Source: Planctomycetes bacterium B3_Pla (lineage in GTDB: Bacteria; Planctomycetota; Phycisphaerae; Sedimentisphaerales; Anaerobacaceae). Taken from it: a DNA stretch of 64,000 nucleotides. The notes beneath the pieces are model-generated. The model was not told the origin of the DNA. It did no database searches and saw only the letters and a list, made by a program, of their open reading frames with translations. The stretch covers positions 361,432 to 425,431 of the forward strand of contig NJBM01000003.1 in assembly GCA_005223045.1 (NCBI GenBank), written 5' to 3'. This document shows positions 63,981 to 64,000 of the stretch, piece by piece; within the stretch, counting starts at the first letter, position 1; each line of letters opens with the position of its first letter. The position numbers and the translations under genes are program-made.

Positions 63981-64000
63981 CGAATTCTGGAGTTATTTTG

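Larger units (their letters stand above)
48851..64000. mobile_element. Putative integrative element, right end outside the window
   Basis: Begins next to tRNA-Ser with a tyrosine integrase and an excisionase-like gene and continues with a long leftward array: membrane proteins, VWA, Hsp70, GrpE-like, HerA/VirD4-like ATPase, zinc-cluster protein, winged-helix proteins, M48 protease. Genes are A/T-richer than the chromosome to the left and mostly unrecognised. The right attachment site was not seen, so the extent is inferred. Confidence 0.55.

Overview
The window looks like chromosome of a Planctomycetota bacterium, most likely class Phycisphaerae. The evidence is four type II secretion-like pseudopilins with a near-identical [15 protein letters not shown]-terminus and an H-X9-D(G) C-terminal motif, two Tat-exported sulfatases, Tat-exported sugar-type oxidoreductases, large secreted LamG / FN3-like proteins, a V-type ATPase in place of an F-type enzyme, and a planctomycete-type integrase. 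This assignment comes from gene content only; no rRNA is present.

Layout. 1-3735: extracellular carbohydrate genes (a GH127 arabinofuranosidase cut by the left edge, and a secreted beta-helix protein) with a diverged intergenic repeat on both sides of the beta-helix gene. 4129-14066: malate dehydrogenase followed by a complete nine-gene V-ATPase operon in the order H(ntpF)-I-K-E-C-F(ntpG)-A-B-D. This is the Enterococcus hirae ntp order, and subunit K carries the Na+-ligand pattern of that enzyme. 14405-20233: an RRM RNA-binding protein, a pseudopilin, a secreted FN3-like protein, threonine aldolase, and a two-gene A/T-richer insert (membrane protein plus nucleoside deoxyribosyltransferase-like protein). 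20857-24987: an HzsA-like di-heme propeller protein paired with a pentaheme cytochrome. 25504-42746: pseudopilins, sulfatases, a Gfo/Idh/MocA oxidoreductase, a ferritin-like protein, an alginate-export-type porin and two large secreted multidomain proteins, i.e. a polysaccharide-degradation and surface-protein region. The secreted genes share extended -10 promoters (TGnTATAAT-like), Shine-Dalgarno leaders and a recurring GC-rich 3' hairpin. 42969-46244: PAC2 protein, a Tat-exported protein of unknown function, and an AI-2E family permease.

46450-64000 is accessory DNA. A tRNA-Ser(GCU) gene at 48760-48850 has a displaced 64-bp copy of its 3' half at 46450-46513. The two copies bound a 2.3-kb insert carrying a small membrane protein and a DUF3800 protein separated by an attC-like hairpin. 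On the other side of the tRNA lie a tyrosine integrase without the usual first catalytic arginine and an excisionase-like gene. Beyond these is a long leftward gene set: three small membrane proteins, a VWA protein, a lidless Hsp70, a GrpE-like protein, a HerA/VirD4-like ATPase with a nuclease-like tail, a zinc-cluster protein, several winged-helix proteins and a membrane M48 metalloprotease. The Hsp70/GrpE/VWA/ATPase operon (50582-58107) is the best candidate for an undescribed system here. Its function cannot be decided from sequence alone.
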